DNA of 64,000 nucleotides, taken from positions 62,001 to 126,000 of the forward strand of contig CBFFRQ010000043.1 in assembly GCA_965644315.1 (NCBI GenBank), in the 5' to 3' direction. Below the pieces are notes generated by a model that was not told the DNA's origin, did not search any database, and saw only the letters and a program-made list of their open reading frames with translations. The position numbers and the translations under genes were made by a program. This document shows positions 1 to 9,856 of this stretch, one piece after another. How positions within the stretch are numbered: the first letter of the stretch is position 1; each line of letters starts with the position of its first letter. The stretch is from Caecitellus pseudoparvulus (taxonomy: Eukaryota > Bigyra: Bicosoecida).

Positions 1-1141
1 TGGGGTGGCCCGCGTCCCAGTCCAGTGCGATGTACAGCCCACAGCAGTACACGTACACCACCACCACCGCCATGGGCAGCCAGAACTGCGCATCGGGCGG
101 CACGACGCGGTCCCCCAACACGACCAGGGTGCCCAGGCCGTCTGTGACGCCGCGGCCGCCTTGCAAGGCTCCTCGCAGGCCGGCAACCCACGGGGTCGTG
201 CCGCTTACCACCAGCCCAGCGAACTGCAGCACTTCGAAAACGTACGTGCTCATGACGATCCAGTTGCGCCAGTCATGCCAGTCCACTGTGGGCGCCTGGG
301 CGGCCTGCTTCGGCCCGGGCCCCGCGCCGGGCTGCACGGCAAGAGCAGTGTGGCCGCCCTGGCCTGTCTGGCGGCACAGGCTGGGCCGCTGCCACACGTA
401 CTTCATCGTGGCCAGCTGCACGAGGAGGATGAGGGCCACCCACACGTACATGAGGGGCGGGTGGGACTGCACAGCTGGCAGGGTCGCCCCTGCGCCCAGC
501 CACATGCCGGGGAAGGTGCACAGCAGCTGCGAGGGAAGGAAGTGAGTGCCTCGGGCTAGCAGGAGCGGGCCTGCGTGGCAGCTCGCACGCACCAGGAAGC
601 ACCCCAGGCCTGCCGCCCACATGCGCCCTGTGACGTGTTGTTGCCTGTGGGCATGCGGGGGGGGCGTGCAGGTGCGCTCTGGCGCCTGCGGCATCTGCAG
701 GGCTGGCCCGCCAGCGCGGCTGCCTGTGACGTCACGGTGGCACCACGCACCACTCCGCCGGGTCGATGGAGGTCTTTGTGAGCGTGGACGCGCTGAGCAA
801 GGACAGAAGGAACGTGACGTATATCAACGCAAACAGCCACGCCGTAGTGAGCAGGATCTGTGCGGCACAAGCGCCACACTGTGGGGTACTGAGTGGGAGT
901 AATTTCCGCATGCGGCAAGGGCGCGCACCAGTGCTTGCAGGGGCCACTGCCACCACTGCATGGGGGCCACCGGCTCCTCCTGCTTCTCTTCCAAGCCGCC
1001 CTCCAAGGAGGTCCTCTGACTTCCCAACGCCTGGGCACGGGCAGCTCGGGAGCGCGCCGCATCTTCAGCGTGCTTGCCGGACGAAGCGCCGCTTGTGCAG
1101 TTGTCGCCTGCGCCGGGAGCAGGCACGCCGAGGTCCCCCAT
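1..1141 (-). CDS. multi-pass membrane protein of unknown family, 3' end outside the window
   Basis: I build three exons on the minus strand: 1141-929, 878-751 and 644 to beyond base 1. The phases join cleanly (0, then 2), with donors GTGCGC and GTGCGT and pyrimidine-rich CAG acceptors. The start is the ATG at 1141; the first 70 residues are polar and look cytosolic. Hydrophobic segments follow: one in exon 2 (ILLTTAWLFALIYVTFLLSL), then LMYVWVALILLVQLATM, a segment around STYVFEVLQFAGLVV and one around FWLPMAVVVVYVYCCGLYIA. Trp and Tyr cluster at the membrane borders. I do not recognise the family, and the C-terminus is cut by the window edge. It is divergent from the galactokinase fusion and probably shares its promoter. 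Exon structure is inferred; the membrane segments are seen directly. Confidence 0.6.
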
Positions 1142-1421
1142 GGAAATGCAAAGCGATTGTCATGGCTTTCATTGCATGCTGTGGTTCTGCCTGGCGTTGG
1201 AATTTACAAGAACCCGACGCTCGGCGGGGAAGCAGGCCGTGGAAAACTTGCACGCACGTCGGGGGGTCGCCTGCAGCTCTGGCGGGGCCTGCACACCGCC
1301 TGAACACTTTCGTCAACCCGAACACGACTCAGCAGCACCCCGTTCTGCTTCCCGCATGCCAGACTTTGACGTGCACTGTGCGCTTGCTACCGTTGAGGAG
1401 AGGTAACGCCAGCGAAACGCC
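1142..1421. promoter_or_regulatory. divergent intergenic region between membrane protein and RanBD1-GALK genes
   Basis: This 280-base gap separates two start codons on opposite strands and must hold both promoters. It is less GC-rich than the flanking coding DNA around 1140-1210. I see no TATA box or other named motif. Confidence 0.4.
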
Positions 1422-3647
1422 ATGGCAGCCACCACAGACAAGCCCGACGCCGCTGACTCCCATGTGGACGTCAGCCTGATGAAGCTGCCCAATGTGCACG
1501 CTGTAGACAAGGAGGTGCCCACAGGGGAGGAGGGCGAGACGGAGATCTACAGCCAGTGCGTGCCGAAACCGCGTCAGCAGCGCGCAGTTGCTCCACCCGT
1601 TCGGCGTCAGCACACTCGCACCCCTACCACCTCGCCGCAGCCGCGCCAAGCTGTACCGCATGCACGAGGGCGAGTGGAAGGAGCGCTGCACGGGGAACCT
1701 GCGCCTGCTGAAGGACAACACGACTGGCCGAGTGCGCATGGTCATGCGTGAAGGCGGCATGGAAAGCTTGCTGCGTGCCAACCACCTCGTGCCCCCTGAT
1801 GCCAAGCTGGTGCGTGGCTGTGCAGTGCTTGTGCCAGCTCTGGCATGCTGTGCCAGTGCATTGCATGCTTCTGTGCTTCGTTGGTGGCGGCCAGCGCTGC
1901 GGGAGCACCGCTGGGCATGTTTTCCCCATCGCTCCCTGCGCAGGAGTTCCCGGTGGGCGTTGAAAACATGGTGTACTACACCGCCGTGGACAACTCCGAC
2001 GGCACGCCGGAGGGCCGCACATTCCTGGTGAAGATGAAGACTGCCGAAATCATCGCTGACTTCATCAAGCAGTGGGACGCAGCGCGTGCCACCAACGGCG
2101 AGGTGCTGACCGGGCAAGAGAGCGCCGCTGGCGCTGGCGGCGGTGCTGGCTCCGCCTCTGCCGCCGTGTCCACCGCCCCCAAGGGCACGGCCGTGCACAT
2201 CAGCTCCGACCTCAGCACCATCTACGGCGCCGGCGACACCGCCAGTGCGCGCCGCGTGGACAAGCTGGAGTCTGCCTTCACTGCCAAGTTCGGGCAGGCG
2301 CCTGCCTACTTCGTGCGTGCCCCCGGCCGCGTGAACATCATTGGAGAGCACGTGGACTACCACGGCTACGGCGTGCTGCCCTTTGCCCTGAACCAGGACA
2401 TCCTCCTGGCAGTGGGCACGGCCGACGGCACCACGACTGTGTCTGCCTCCAGCACTGACGAGGCGTACCCTGACGCCTCCTTCCCCATCGACCTGGAGGC
2501 ACCTGTCGCCCCCGTCACGTCACCTGCCGACTGGGTGTCCTACCTGCAGTGCGGCTTCAAGGCAGCCTTCGCCACGGCTGGCGCCGGCGGCGTGGCGCCC
2601 TCCAAGGGCCTGCGTGTCATGGTGGACAGCGTCCTGCCTGCGGCAGGGGGCGTCTCCTCCTCCTCCGCCCTCGTCGTGGCGTCGGCCCTGGCAGCCGTGC
2701 ACGCGTATGGCCTGGGCACACCCATGAACCTGGAGCTGGCCCGCCTGACGCGGGATGCCGAGGTTGCCGTGGGCACCCTCAGTGGCGGGATGGACCAGGC
2801 TGCCTGCCTGCTGGGCAAGGCCGGCTCCGCCACCCACATCACCTTCCACCCGCACCTGGCAGGCGCCGCCGTGCCGCTGCCCCTCAACGCCATCTTCCTC
2901 GTCGCCGACTCCGGCGTCCCCGCCGCCAAGGCTGAGGAGGCTGCCACCAAGTACAACCGCCGCGTGGTGGAGGGCGCCCTGGGCGTCAAGCTGGTGGCCA
3001 TGAAGGAGGGCAAGGCCAACTGGAAGGACCTGTCCTCCATGTTCGAGCTGCAGGCGGCGCTGGGCCTGGCGTCCTCCTCCCCCGTGGAGGCAGAGGTGTT
3101 CCTGGGCTCCCTGCCCCCCACCCCCGTCACCGCCGCCGCCCTGGCCGGCGAGGAGTACTTCAACTGCCCCCTGGAGTCCCTGTTCCCCGCCGAGGACACG
3201 GCAGCCCACGCCGCCCTGGCAGCGCTGGGCGACACCCCCCTCGCTCTGAAGGACCGCCTGTCCCACGTGCTGCAGGAGGCTGGGCGCGTGCTGGAGGCAC
3301 AGAAGGTGCTGACGGCCGGCGGCGAGGACACGCTGGCTTCCCTGGGCGCCCTCATGGACGCCTCCCACGACTCCCTCGTCACCAAGTACGATGCCTCCTG
3401 CGCCGAGCTGGACGCTCTGGTGGCCGCTGCCAAGGGTGCGGGTGCCTGCGGTGCTCGCTTGGTGGGCGCTGGCTGGGGCGGTTGCGCCGTCATCCTCGTG
3501 CAGATGGGCAGCGTGGAGGCCGTCAAGACTGGCATCAAGGACCACTACGCCTCCATCGGCAAGCCTGAGCTGGCGGAGCGCATGTTCACTGCTGCACCTG
3601 CCTCGGGCGCTGCCGTGTACCTGCCTGCGGAGGAGGAGGAGCTGTGA
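1422..3647 (+). CDS. Ran-binding domain (RanBD1) fused to galactokinase / GalNAc kinase
   Basis: Exons 1422-1555, 1641-1809 and 1944-3647 join in phase to give 668 residues. Residues about 30-150 form a RanBP1-type Ran-binding domain: exon 2 has the hallmark RAKLYRMHEGEWKERCTGN and exon 3 opens with its C-terminal half (MVYYTAVDNSDG, then a helix ending FIKQWDAARA). An Ala/Gly linker follows (about 160-185). The rest is a complete GHMP kinase of the galactokinase type: signature GRVNIIGEHVDY near residue 230, the phosphate-binding loop GGVSSSSALVVAS near 335-347, GGMDQAAC, and the C-terminal GARLVGAGWGGCAV. The YNRRVVE and GAGWGGC segments resemble GALK2 and plant GALK. The kinase phosphorylates galactose or GalNAc at C1. 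RanBD1 normally binds Ran-GTP at the nuclear pore side of transport. The last third of RanBD1 and all of the kinase lie in one uninterrupted exon, so the fusion is not an exon-joining artefact. Confidence 0.88.
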
Positions 3648-3755
3648 GGCGCCGTCCCCTCCCACTGGGCCACTCAATGCACATTCCCCATGCTGCCGAG
3701 CAAGCAGAGGGAAACTGGCGCCAACCAGCGCGTTGGCAGGCGTGTTAATTCCACC

Positions 3756-4861
3756 ATGGCGGCTGAGGGAGGTGGCTACCACAGCAGCACGCCGCTGCCA
3801 GGCACGGCACCCGGCGGCGACGCGACGCCCCTCACCGCCACAGTGCTGCGGAAGACGGGGCAGTTTGACGCCCTCAGCTGCACCCGTGTGGACCTCAGCT
3901 CCAGCTCCCTCAAGTCCATCGCTGGCCTCGGCGCCTTGCCCAACCTGACGGCGCTCAGTCTCGCAGACAACCCGGTGAGCGTGGCCGAAACAGTGCTCCC
4001 CAGCGACGCGCTGGGCCACGGAGCAGCGGCGGGCTCCCACGCAGGTATCTTCCCTCTCTGAGCTCGCCCAGCTAACTGCTCTGACTTCCTTGAGCTTGCG
4101 TAGCACGGGCATGTCCTCCCTGCGTGCGTGGGGCGGCGCCAGGCACCCCTCTGCCGTTTCGGCGTTTCGGCACCTGCGTCGCATGCCCATCGCAGGCTCG
4201 CTGCCAGCAATGCCTGCCCTGGAGCACCTGGACCTGCGCAACAACAGACTGAACGAAGTGTCCGAACTGTCGCGCCTGTCCTCCTTTCCCGCCCTGCGCA
4301 CCCTGCACTTGGCTGATCGAGATGGCTCCAACGGCAATGCGGGTGCGTTGCGAGTGTTGGCTCGTCAGCGCCCGCCGAGGCAACACGCACTGTGCTCGCC
4401 ATTCTTGCATGCAGTATGTACCAAGCCTGGGTATCGCGCGGCGGTGGCCCAAGCTGCGCCGTATTTGGAGGTGCTGGATGGCCGGCACGCCCGGCTAACC
4501 AAGGTGAGGCCCACGCCGCCTTGCAGGCACAGGTTGCGCCCCAGCCGTGCGCTCTCACGGGAAGTCACCCTTTGAACTCCTTGCACAGGCTGTGGGCATT
4601 GACCCCTCAGATTTGGAGGCGCCCTCCCCGCAGCTGACCGCTGCAGACCTGCGCATTCTCGGCGTGCCAGCCAAAGCAACCGACTGGTGTGACCCACAGG
4701 AAGTGCAGAGCATCCGGGAGCAGCTGCAGGATGCACAGGGCTCTGCAGCCGCCTGGGGTGCAGCAGAAGGCAAGGCTGACGACGTCGTTGCTGACTCGTT
4801 TGAGGCGGCACAGCAGGCGGCCATGGCGCTTGCTGCCGCGAAGCGCCTCGTGGCACAATGA
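3756..4861 (+). CDS. ANP32/LRRcap-type leucine-rich repeat protein
   Basis: Five exons (3756-3974, 4072-4123, 4196-4342, 4415-4503, 4589-4861) join in phase to 259 residues. The protein starts after a poorly conserved N-terminus with LRRs: VDLSSSSLKSIAGLGALPNL, LTALTSLSLRSTGMSSL, then MPALEHLDLRNNRLNEV. The C-terminal cap VCTKPGYRAAVAQAAPYLEVLDG matches the LRR cap seen in ANP32, U2A' and SDS22 families (N-x-x-x-x-x-x-GYR..V....P.L..LD). An Ala-rich helical tail follows, but not the long acidic tail of ANP32. Such proteins are adaptors. The ATG at 3756 fits an ACC-ATGG context; an earlier in-frame ATG at 3690 is possible. Confidence 0.75.
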
Positions 4862-5040
4862 GCCCCGGACCAAATTGTACGCGACCAGGGTATGCGTGGA
4901 ACAAGGCGCATGACAACCTTAGCTGCAGTTTGCCTCATTGGTGTCACTGCCCTCGGAGGTTGCCGTGCAGTGGCTTGTCCGAGCGAGCCAGGCCACCGTT
5001 GCGTCTGTGAACGGCAAGTAGCCCGCGAGAGGGGAAGGTC

Positions 5041-7060
5041 ATGGATTCTGACCCCTTTTCAAACCCTGCCAGGGACGCCTTTCCCAAGTGGGATGGCGTC
5101 TTTGACGCCTCTGACCAGGACAACGTCGCAGGTGTGTTGGCGTTTCGAGGCTGCACCCGTTGAACGGCATCCCGGTCCGCACAGCTCTGCCCTGGAAATG
5201 CAACCATGTGCAGGCAGTGGAAAGCAATATGAAGAACATGCTGACATTGACTTTGTGGCTCAACTCCGGCCTGCACGCTTCCCTGTGCGTCAAGGCGGAC
5301 AGCGGAGTTTCACGCCCCAACGCTCACGCAGCCCCCCCCCCCTGTCCCTGCAGGAGTGCGACGAGTTAGACGCTGCTTCATGCACGAGCAGTCAACTTGA
5401 GTCCCTGTCATCTCAGCCCCATGACGCATCTGCGGCAGGGGGCGGCGGAGAGGAAGACCTGGGGCGGGCTCAGCTGTTGACCGCCCACCCACTGGCCCAT
5501 ATGGCCACGCCCGAGCGGCCTGAAGGCAGTGCAGACCTCGTCACCGTGCGCGCCGGCCCCTCCACGCCGACGGGGCAGGTGCGCCAGGTGGCCAGCACGC
5601 CAGCCGGCTCTGCCATGTCTGACCGGGGCCTGCATCTGCTGGGTTCCCCGCTGTTGTCCCCCTTCGCCGCCATGCCCCAGACGTACGACACGCCAGCCAA
5701 GGCGGCGGCGGCAGGGACACCTGGCAAGGGCCTCTTCACGGGTGGCTCCGCTGCTGTCACGCCCATCGCCCCCAGCACGCCGGCTGACTCAGTGGCGCCC
5801 ACTGACTCCAAGTGCCCTCTGACGCCGCCGCTGACTTGCAGTCCAACCAGCCAGGCCCCGCTGACACCCACTCCCGCCACCGCCTCGCCGCCACCCCTGC
5901 CCCGCTCCAAGCACCTGTCTCGCACGGGGGGTGGCGGGCACAGCTCCGGCTCTCACGGCCACACTGCGTCAGACAGCGTGCTGATGGCGCTGGACTTCTC
6001 CACACCCTCCCCCGACAGCAGGGGTGCAGCTGCACGCCGCGCCGGTGCTGGTGGCAGTGGCGAGGGGCAAGTGAGCTCAGACGCAGTGCCAGTGTTCGAC
6101 CCCGCCACGGGCGTCTTCCTGGGCACTTTCACGCCCTCGCCGACCCACACACGGCAGGCGCTCAGTGGCCTGGTGCCACTGGCAGAGGTGCCCGGCGCCC
6201 CAGACACCCTCACCGGCACCTTGACTGGGACGCTGTCTTCGCTGGATTCCACGGCCGGCAGCGCGTCCGGCCCACGGCTGCGTGGGCTAGGCGCAGACTC
6301 CACTCGGGACACCATCCCCCCCTCTGTGCACGCGGCTGTGGCGGGTGGGGAGCGGCGAGCGGCCCCCGCTGGGGACCGCGCCACCCGCCCGCCTGGCACG
6401 TGGGCAGCGAGGTACATCCACGCCCTGGCACCTGCGCCTGTACCCCAGCACAGCCCTCGAAGGGCCCCCCTGCGCCCGCCACCCCCCCTGCCCAGCCCCA
6501 CCACATCCCCCCTGCAGCGCAACGCAGTGCGCTCGGCGTGGTGGGGAGGCACAGCCTCTGGGACGGCCGATGCCAGCGCCAGCACCCCTCCGCACTCCCG
6601 GCAGGGCACCGCCTCGCAGTGGGGCGCCGTCACGAGCCCTGCCCCAGGCAGCCTCACCCTGCGCTCGCCGGCCCTCTCCCCCTCCGCCTGCTACGTCAGC
6701 GCCCGTGCAGAGGCCAGGCAGTACGGCCTGCAGGGGGAAGACGTGCAGGAGTATGCGCAGCGCGTGCAGACGCACCTGCCAGCTGCGCGGCTGTCCCGGG
6801 GCGCCCCCCCCCGCACCGTCGCTTGGGCAGACACTGCGCGCTCGCAGCACACGGCGTCCTTTCGGCGCGATGACGTGTCGGGTGTGACTCGGCTCACCCG
6901 CGGAGCTGCCTCGCCCCCTGCCAGCACGCCCTCTCGCAGCATCCCAGCCAGCCCTGGGCTGTCCCCGGTGGCGCCACACCCCGACACTGCGGCGCCAGTG
7001 GCACGCACGCTGCAGCTGGGCGGCGACCTCAGCTTCACCACGACGCCTGCCGCCTCGTAG
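5041..7060 (+). CDS. large Pro/Ser/Thr-rich disordered protein
   Basis: Exon 5041-5131 (MDSDPFSNPARDAFPKWDGV...) joins in phase 1 to exon 5214-7060, giving 645 residues. There is no recognisable domain. The sequence is rich in Pro, Ser, Thr and Ala, with many S/TP dipeptides (TPTPATASPPPLP, DTPAKAAAAGTPG), suggesting a phosphorylated scaffold or cytoskeletal partner. Two more ordered islands stand out: YGLQGEDVQEYAQRVQTH near the C-terminus and LDFSTPSPDS. The intron is supported by a GTGTGT donor and by loss of the start codon if the upstream open frame were used instead. Function unknown. Confidence 0.6.
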
Positions 7061-7100
7061 GGCCACCCAACGCCCCGGGCTGTGTGCATTGTGGGTGTGC

Positions 7101-8269
7101 TTAGGCGGACACTTGTGCGTTGAAGCGCTCCGTCAGCGCGGCGATGCAGCTCTCCTGCGTCACGGACTCGGGGGCACTGGCGAACTCCTCCATGACGGCC
7201 GCCAGCACGGGCAGCTGCTCGGCGCAGATGTGGCCAGCCAGACTGGTGATGGAGGTGCCCGGCGTCAGGTTCAGGCGGTACAGCTCGCCGGCAATGGCAA
7301 TGTCGATGGAGTGCGAGGTGGCCGAGGGGTCGGGAATGGTGGTCTTGCGCACAGAGTCCAGGACTCGCCCAGCTGCCAGCAAGTTGCTGCGGTACTGTGT
7401 CATGGTGCGCTCCTGCAGGTGCATGGAGGGCGGGGGGTGCACGGTGGGCTAGTCCCGCTCGGCGGAATGCAACTTCACGGGCTTGCCGCTGCGTTTACGT
7501 ACCACTGCGAGCTGACGCTCGGGTCCCAGATTGTTCACAAGCTGCTCCAGCTGAGGCGCCACTTCGTTGGCCAAGCTCACAGCCAGGGACTCCTCCTGCG
7601 CAGGGGTGGATGGGCAGGGAGCAAGTGTTCGTGAGCGCACGACGCGCAGCGCCGGCGCGAATTCCGCACCAGGCCAGCCGACAGGTACGCCTCCAGCGCC
7701 ACCTGTGCCTCCTGCCCGACATAGGTGCTCAAGAACCCTACACGTCCGAGGTTGGTGTTGTTGTAGATGAGGTCAAAGGAGAACAACTCGTAGGCCTGGT
7801 CCGCTGGCGTGGACGTGCGCATGAGCGCCGCAGTGATTTGAGGCGCCAAGCTGACGTCCAGGCCGTGGCGCAGGCAGAAGCCCTCGGCTGCCTGCTGGGC
7901 GCCTTCGTCCCCCAGCACGACGAGGTTCACCTGCCTGCCTGCCTCGATCTCGACAGGCATGGTGAAGGTGACGTTCACGTCGGGGTTGTTGATGTACGCG
8001 TCGCCAGGCTGCCCGGCAGCAGCCTGCGCGGCAAACACCAACTTCCGCAGCGTGAAGTCATACGTGTCAGCATTCTGCGTCAGGTTCAGCTGGCTGGCGA
8101 TGCTTCGCGCGACACTGTAGATGTTATCGTTGGAAGTGAAGGAAGCCGTGAAGTTCTCCGCCCCCACCTGGACAGGGAAGGAGAACTGCGCAGGGGTGGC
8201 GCCCTCGCTCTGCTGCGCTGCAGCGCAGGCCACCGCGGCGGCCGCCAGCACCACGCCAATCGCTCGCAT
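7101..8269 (-). CDS. secreted N-glycosylated repeat protein, unknown function
   Basis: Exons 8269-7670, 7595-7479 and 7412-7101 join in phase 0 to 342 residues. It opens with a clear signal peptide (MRAIGVVLAAAAVACAAAQ). At least four Asn sequons follow in exon 1 (NFT, NLT, NVT, NNT), fitting passage through the ER. The body appears to contain two to three diverged copies of one unit: a beta hairpin (VEIEAGRQVNLVVL, IDIAIAGELYRLNLTPG, FPVQVGAENFTASF), then a helix with A..FC.R..L or A..IC.EQLP, then a Val/Ala helix. I do not know the family. An ATG 42 bases upstream (8311) would disrupt the signal peptide, so I chose 8269. It is convergent with the Pro/Ser-rich gene (40 bases apart) and divergent from PIG-U. 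Confidence 0.6.
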
Positions 8270-8384
8270 AGCTGAAGCTTCACAGGCTGAGAGACGGACA
8301 AAACAGAACAAAGACCTCTATTTGAGGAGTATCGGAGTGGGCTTGGTGGGCAGAGGAGGAATTGTGTCGTGCAGTGCCGACTGC
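8270..8384. promoter_or_regulatory. very short divergent promoter region
   Basis: Only 115 bases separate the start codons of the secreted protein (-) and PIG-U (+). The stretch is AT-richer than the surrounding coding DNA (ACAAAACAGAACAAAGACC, then CTCTATTTGAGGAG). Both promoters and both 5' leaders must fit here, or overlap. Confidence 0.45.
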
Positions 8385-9856
8385 ATGGCGGCGCAGCACG
8401 CGCAGGCGGGCGCGACTGCCGGCTCAAATCTGACCCTGCGCCTGGCCCTGCTCAGCTGTGTGCTGCTGCATTGTGTGCTGCCGCTGTTGTCCCACCACTT
8501 TGATGCTAGTCTGTTTCATGATCTCGTGCCGCCATGTGCGGTGCAGGAGCCTGGTGCGTCGCGGGAGCAGCCATGGCCGGCATGGCTGGCAAACACCAAA
8601 ATCCGCACGCCAACCGCAGGGGAGCGCCTTGCGGTGTCTGTGAGCAGTACCGCCGGCGTGGAGTGGACGGGGCGTTGTGGACTTGCGCCAACTGCGTCAC
8701 CAGCGTCCCGGTGGCTGGCGCCTGTCTTTGTGCTGGGAGCAGCTGGGCTGCTCAGCCGCCTGGCCCTGGACACTGGCCTAAAGCTGGCGCCTGCCCTCGC
8801 CAAGCTGCCCGCTGCGGCGGCCCAACAGACCCTCGTGCCATACCCAGCAGGGTGCTTCGCAGCACTAGATATGGCTGCTGAGCGTGGCAGTGTGGTGTCT
8901 GCAGTCCTGTAAGCAGCGTCGCGCACAGACGCCGCCAAGCCTGCCTGCCTCACGTGCCCTCTGCCTCGCTCAGGTACCTCGCACACCCCAGCTCGCTGGC
9001 AGCCTCCGCCACGGGTTCCCTTCACGCCTTGGAACACTGCATTGTCTTGGCCGCAGTCCTGACGGCTGTCTCTGCTCCCCGGTACAGGGTGCTGGCTGCG
9101 GCGGTGGCGCTGGCTGCGGCGGGCGCTCTGCCACGTGGTGGCATTGTGGCCGCTGCCGTGCTGCTGCCCGGCCTGTCCTGGGCAGAGGCAGGCATAGCCA
9201 TGGCAGGCATAGCAGCGCTGTGTGCTGTGCCGGGGTGGGCTGAGGCGCTGCTGCAGGCGTGGCTGCACCCGGCAGTGGCGCACTGGCTCACCACAGGCAG
9301 CCTCGCCACCGCTCACCTGCCACACACCTTCACTGCAGACCTTCACGCGTACGGCCTGCAGCTGGTGCTGCCCGGGCTTGAACTCGTGAAACGCACCACC
9401 CTGGCGCTGGCGCCGCTGTTCCCTGTCCTGCTGCCGTGGGGTTTGCGGGGCTTGGATGCCACAAGCACTGCCCTAGCCACGACCAGCGCTGCCGCGGCAC
9501 TCGCCGCACATGGCTGTGCAGCAGATTGGGCCCTGGCCATGGGTCTGCTGGCCTGCTGTCCACACCTGGCCTGCCGTTCCCAGCCAGCCCTGCTGTGGCT
9601 GCATGGGGCCAGCACAGCGGCGCAGCCCCTCATGCGCTGGATGTGGCTGGTGCGGGGCACGGGGAACGTGAACTTCCTGTTTTTCCAGGGCATGATCATG
9701 CACGTGAGCGGCACGCTGAGCGCCGCGCAGGCTGTCGCGTGGGCCGTCACGGACGCTTGGGCCGGCAGCCTCAGTCCGACTGCGCCCGCTGCATCGGCAG
9801 GGGGGGCACTGCCACCGCAGCCCCCAGCACGAGGGGACGCAGCGGCACACTCGTGA
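8385..9856 (+). CDS. PIGU: PIG-U-like subunit of the GPI transamidase, diverged
   Basis: Exons 8385-8908 and 8974-9856 join in phase 2 (VLYLAHPSSL) to 468 residues, close to the usual 435. The protein is almost entirely hydrophobic with about eight or more membrane segments. The recognisable anchors are YLAHPSSLAASATGS, which aligns with the YLLNPYTILSCVAKST region of PIG-U, and the C-terminal RGTGNVNFLFFQGM, which matches the conserved (S/G)xNxNF motif. PIG-U sits in the ER membrane complex that transfers proteins to GPI anchors. The N-terminal third is strongly diverged. The last 86 bases overlap the coding end of the opposite-strand RBR gene. Confidence 0.7.

Noticed and set aside
2520-4337. 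605-residue open frame on the minus strand opposite the galactokinase
   Set aside because: It is a mirror of GC-rich codons. The opposite strand encodes a galactokinase with all motifs, and this frame has His/Gly/Gln-rich nonsense composition.
5812-6873. 353-residue Arg-rich frame overlapping the Pro/Ser-rich gene
   Set aside because: It is out of frame with a longer, better-composed reading frame and has typical shadow composition (Arg, His, Cys, Trp).
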